From Flavobacterium kayseriense (GTDB taxonomy: Bacteria > Bacteroidota > Bacteroidia > Flavobacteriales > Flavobacteriaceae), in contig NZ_JACRUI010000001.1 in NCBI RefSeq assembly GCF_014305095.1, positions 605,695 to 669,694 of the forward strand: DNA of 64,000 nucleotides, in the 5' to 3' direction. Each line of letters begins with the position of its first letter. Within the stretch, counting starts at the first letter, position 1. The translations under genes were made by a program, and so were the position numbers. Under the pieces are notes generated by a model. It was given only the letters and a program-made list of their open reading frames with translations, was not told the DNA's origin and ran no database searches. Positions 62,088 to 64,000 of this stretch are shown here, one piece after another.

Positions 62088-63665
62088 ATGGCAGAAATTA
62101 AACCAGCTGAAATTTCAGCAATATTAAGAAAGCAAGTAGAAGGTTTTGAATCTGGTGCTACGCTAGAGGAAGTAGGAACAGTACTTCAAGTTGGAGATGG
62201 TATTGCTCGTATCTACGGGTTATCTAATGTACAATACGGAGAGTTAGTAGAATTCGAAAATGGTCTTGAGGCTATTGTTTTGAACCTTGAAGAAGACAAT
62301 GTTGGTGTGGTACTTTTAGGACCATCAACAGGAATCAAAGAAGGATCTACTGCAAAAAGAACACAACGTATCGCTTCTCTTAAAGCAGGAGAACAAATGG
62401 TAGGACGTGTAGTAAACACACTTGGTTTTCCTATCGACGGAAAAGGACCAATTGGAGGTGACTTATACGAAATGCCGTTAGAAAGAAAAGCTCCTGGAGT
62501 TATCTTCCGTCAACCAGTTACTGAGCCATTACAAACAGGAGTAAAAGCAGTTGATGCTATGATCCCAGTTGGTAGAGGACAACGTGAGCTAGTTATTGGT
62601 GACCGTCAAACAGGTAAATCAACGGTTTGTATCGATACTATCTTAAATCAAAAAGAATTTTACGATGCAGGGAAACCTGTTTACTGTATATATGTTGCAA
62701 TTGGACAAAAAGCGTCTACTGTAGCAGGAATTGCTAAAATGTTAGAAGAAAAAGGAGCAATGGCTTATACCATTATTGTTGCTGCTAATGCTTCTGATCC
62801 AGCTCCTATGCAAGTGTATGCTCCTTTCGCAGGTGCTGCAATTGGTGAGTATTTTAGAGATTCAGGTCGTCCAGCTTTAATTGTTTATGATGATTTATCT
62901 AAGCAAGCTGTTGCTTACCGTGAGGTTTCTCTTTTATTAAGAAGACCACCGGGACGTGAGGCATATCCTGGAGACGTTTTCTACTTACACTCTCGTTTAT
63001 TAGAGCGTGCTTGTAAGGTGATTGCTGATGATGGAATTGCAAGAAACATGAATGATTTACCAGATTCTCTTAAAGGAATTGTTAAAGGTGGTGGTTCATT
63101 AACAGCTTTACCAATTATCGAAACACAAGCAGGTGACGTTTCTGCATATATCCCAACAAACGTAATCTCGATTACTGATGGTCAAATTTTCTTGGATGGA
63201 GATTTGTTTAACTCTGGGGTTCGTCCAGCAATTAACGTAGGTATCTCGGTATCTCGTGTTGGAGGTAATGCTCAAATTAAATCTATGAAAAAAGTATCAG
63301 GTACTTTAAAATTAGACCAAGCACAATTCCGTGAATTGGAAGCGTTTGCAAAATTTGGTTCTGATCTTGATGCCGTTACGTTAAATGTAATTGAAAAAGG
63401 AAAAAGAAACGTTGAGATCTTGAAACAAGGTTTAAATGATCCTTATACTGTTGAAGACCAAGTAGCTATTATCTACGCGGGTTCTAAAAACTTATTGAAA
63501 AATGTTCCTGTGAACAAAGTAAAAGAGTTCGAGAAAGATTTCTTAGAATTTTTGAACGCGAAACACAGACCAACATTAGATGCTTTAAAAGCAGGTAAGT
63601 TAACAGATGAAATTACAGATGTAATTCAAACTGTAGCAAAAGAAGTTTCAGCAAAATATAACTAA
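62088..63665 (+). CDS. atpA: ATP synthase F1 subunit alpha
   Basis: A 525-residue protein. Walker [10 protein letters not shown] from residue 171; [21 protein letters not shown] is the alpha/beta family signature; [19 protein letters not shown] starts the N-terminal barrel. It is the non-catalytic nucleotide-binding subunit of the F1 hexamer. It lies 36 nt after atpH. Confidence 0.97.
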   Translation: MAEIKPAEISAILRKQVEGFESGATLEEVGTVLQVGDGIARIYGLSNVQYGELVEFENGLEAIVLNLEEDNVGVVLLGPSTGIKEGSTAKRTQRIASLKAGEQMVGRVVNTLGFPIDGKGPIGGDLYEMPLERKAPGVIFRQPVTEPLQTGVKAVDAMIPVGRGQRELVIGDRQTGKSTVCIDTILNQKEFYDAGKPVYCIYVAIGQKASTVAGIAKMLEEKGAMAYTIIVAANASDPAPMQVYAPFAGAAIGEYFRDSGRPALIVYDDLSKQAVAYREVSLLLRRPPGREAYPGDVFYLHSRLLERACKVIADDGIARNMNDLPDSLKGIVKGGGSLTALPIIETQAGDVSAYIPTNVISITDGQIFLDGDLFNSGVRPAINVGISVSRVGGNAQIKSMKKVSGTLKLDQAQFRELEAFAKFGSDLDAVTLNVIEKGKRNVEILKQGLNDPYTVEDQVAIIYAGSKNLLKNVPVNKVKEFEKDFLEFLNAKHRPTLDALKAGKLTDEITDVIQTVAKEVSAKYN

Positions 63666-63681
63666 AAAGTACTAAGTAAGG

Positions 63682-63739
63682 AGTATTAAGTATCAAGATT
63701 ATCACGATACTTAATACTTAATACTTAAATCTTAATACA
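63682..63739 (+). repeat. Stem-loop and heptamer-type repeats between atpA and atpG
   Basis: 13-nt arms AGTATTAAGTATC (63682-63694) and GATACTTAATACT (63706-63718) pair perfectly, followed by tandem TTAATAC/ACTTAAT words up to 63739. No strong T-run follows, so this is more likely an RNA-processing or stability element than a terminator. Confidence 0.7.
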
Positions 63740-63745
63740 ACAAAC

Positions 63746-64000
63746 ATGGCAAATTTAAAGGAAATCCGTAATAGAATTACTTCCGTTTCATCAACGATGC
63801 AAATTACATCGGCAATGAAAATGGTTTCTGCTGCAAAGCTTAAGAAAGCACAAGATGCAATTACAGCAATGCGCCCTTATGCCGAAAAGTTAACTGAATT
63901 ATTACAAAATCTTTCTGCTACACTTGAAGGTGATGCTGGAGGAGAATTTACTACACAACGTGAAGTAAAAAAAGTATTGGTAGTTGCCATCACTTCTAAC
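63746..64000 (+). CDS. atpG: ATP synthase F1 subunit gamma (partial, cut by the window edge)
   Basis: The first 85 residues: MANLKEIRNRITSVSSTMQI, then TSAMKMVSAAKLKKAQDAI, the N-terminal coiled-coil helix of the central stalk and its signature. The frame is open to the last base. Gamma rotates inside the alpha-beta hexamer. The start lies 80 nt after the atpA stop. Confidence 0.95.
   Translation, partial: MANLKEIRNRITSVSSTMQITSAMKMVSAAKLKKAQDAITAMRPYAEKLTELLQNLSATLEGDAGGEFTTQREVKKVLVVAITSN

Overview
The window reads as a chromosomal segment of an AT-rich member of the Flavobacteriaceae, most likely Flavobacterium or a close relative. Three things support this: promoters of the Bacteroidetes type (TAnnTTTG) in front of many genes; lineage-restricted families (DUF4175, DUF6327, DUF6341, DUF6427, DUF5687, DUF6168, DUF6909); and a SprE-type gliding/type IX secretion lipoprotein next to the ATP synthase operon. 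Most of it is housekeeping DNA. Accessory DNA is confined to a polysaccharide cluster (33.0-43.5 kb) and a small nuclease cassette (52.0-52.4 kb).

Left part (1-21.5 kb), mainly on the minus strand: an NTP_transf_5-like protein, an OmpH-like lipoprotein, a methyltransferase, mnmG, ybeY with its coupled DUF4175 partner, gltX (plus), a beta-barrel protein, an SPFH protein (plus), a DUF6327/holin-like/YtxH trio, glnS, folB (plus), tRNA-Cys(GCA), and an rnr/GIN/LysE group. Four parS-like palindromes lie around mnmG. The DNA after tRNA-Cys holds a decayed copy of the tRNA 3' half plus terminator and two copies of a ~100-bp hairpin-forming repeat.

At about 21.6-22.6 kb the predominant gene direction switches from minus to plus across a 680-bp AT-rich, gene-free stretch. 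With the parS cluster 17 kb away, this makes it a candidate replication origin, although I find no consensus DnaA box.

Right part (22.6-64 kb), mainly plus: rpiB, tex, a DUF2089/YIP1-like/hydrolase operon (minus), tatA (57 codons, minus), an orphan M23-type N-terminal domain, a GH3-type protein, DUF6909, then a surface polysaccharide locus (Wzz-like, Wzx, glycosyltransferases, two polymerase candidates, a WcaJ-like initiating transferase, a PaaK/CapK-like ligase). After it come purD, DUF6341/DUF6427, upp, DUF4254, a GT9 transferase, a PaaE-like reductase, and an operon of PadR regulator, three paralogous HAAS-like membrane proteins and a DUF5687/ATPase ABC exporter. A GIY-YIG nuclease gene between perfect 27-bp inverted repeats sits between the second and third paralogues. 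The window closes with sprE, a bactofilin and the ATP synthase operon (atpZ-DUF6168-atpBEFHAG, cut within atpG).

Best candidate for an undescribed system: the GIY-YIG gene with perfect terminal REP-like inverted repeats, which looks like a minimal nuclease-based mobile or REP-propagating cassette inserted into the PadR/ABC operon. Family names come from recalled motifs and context; no searches were run.
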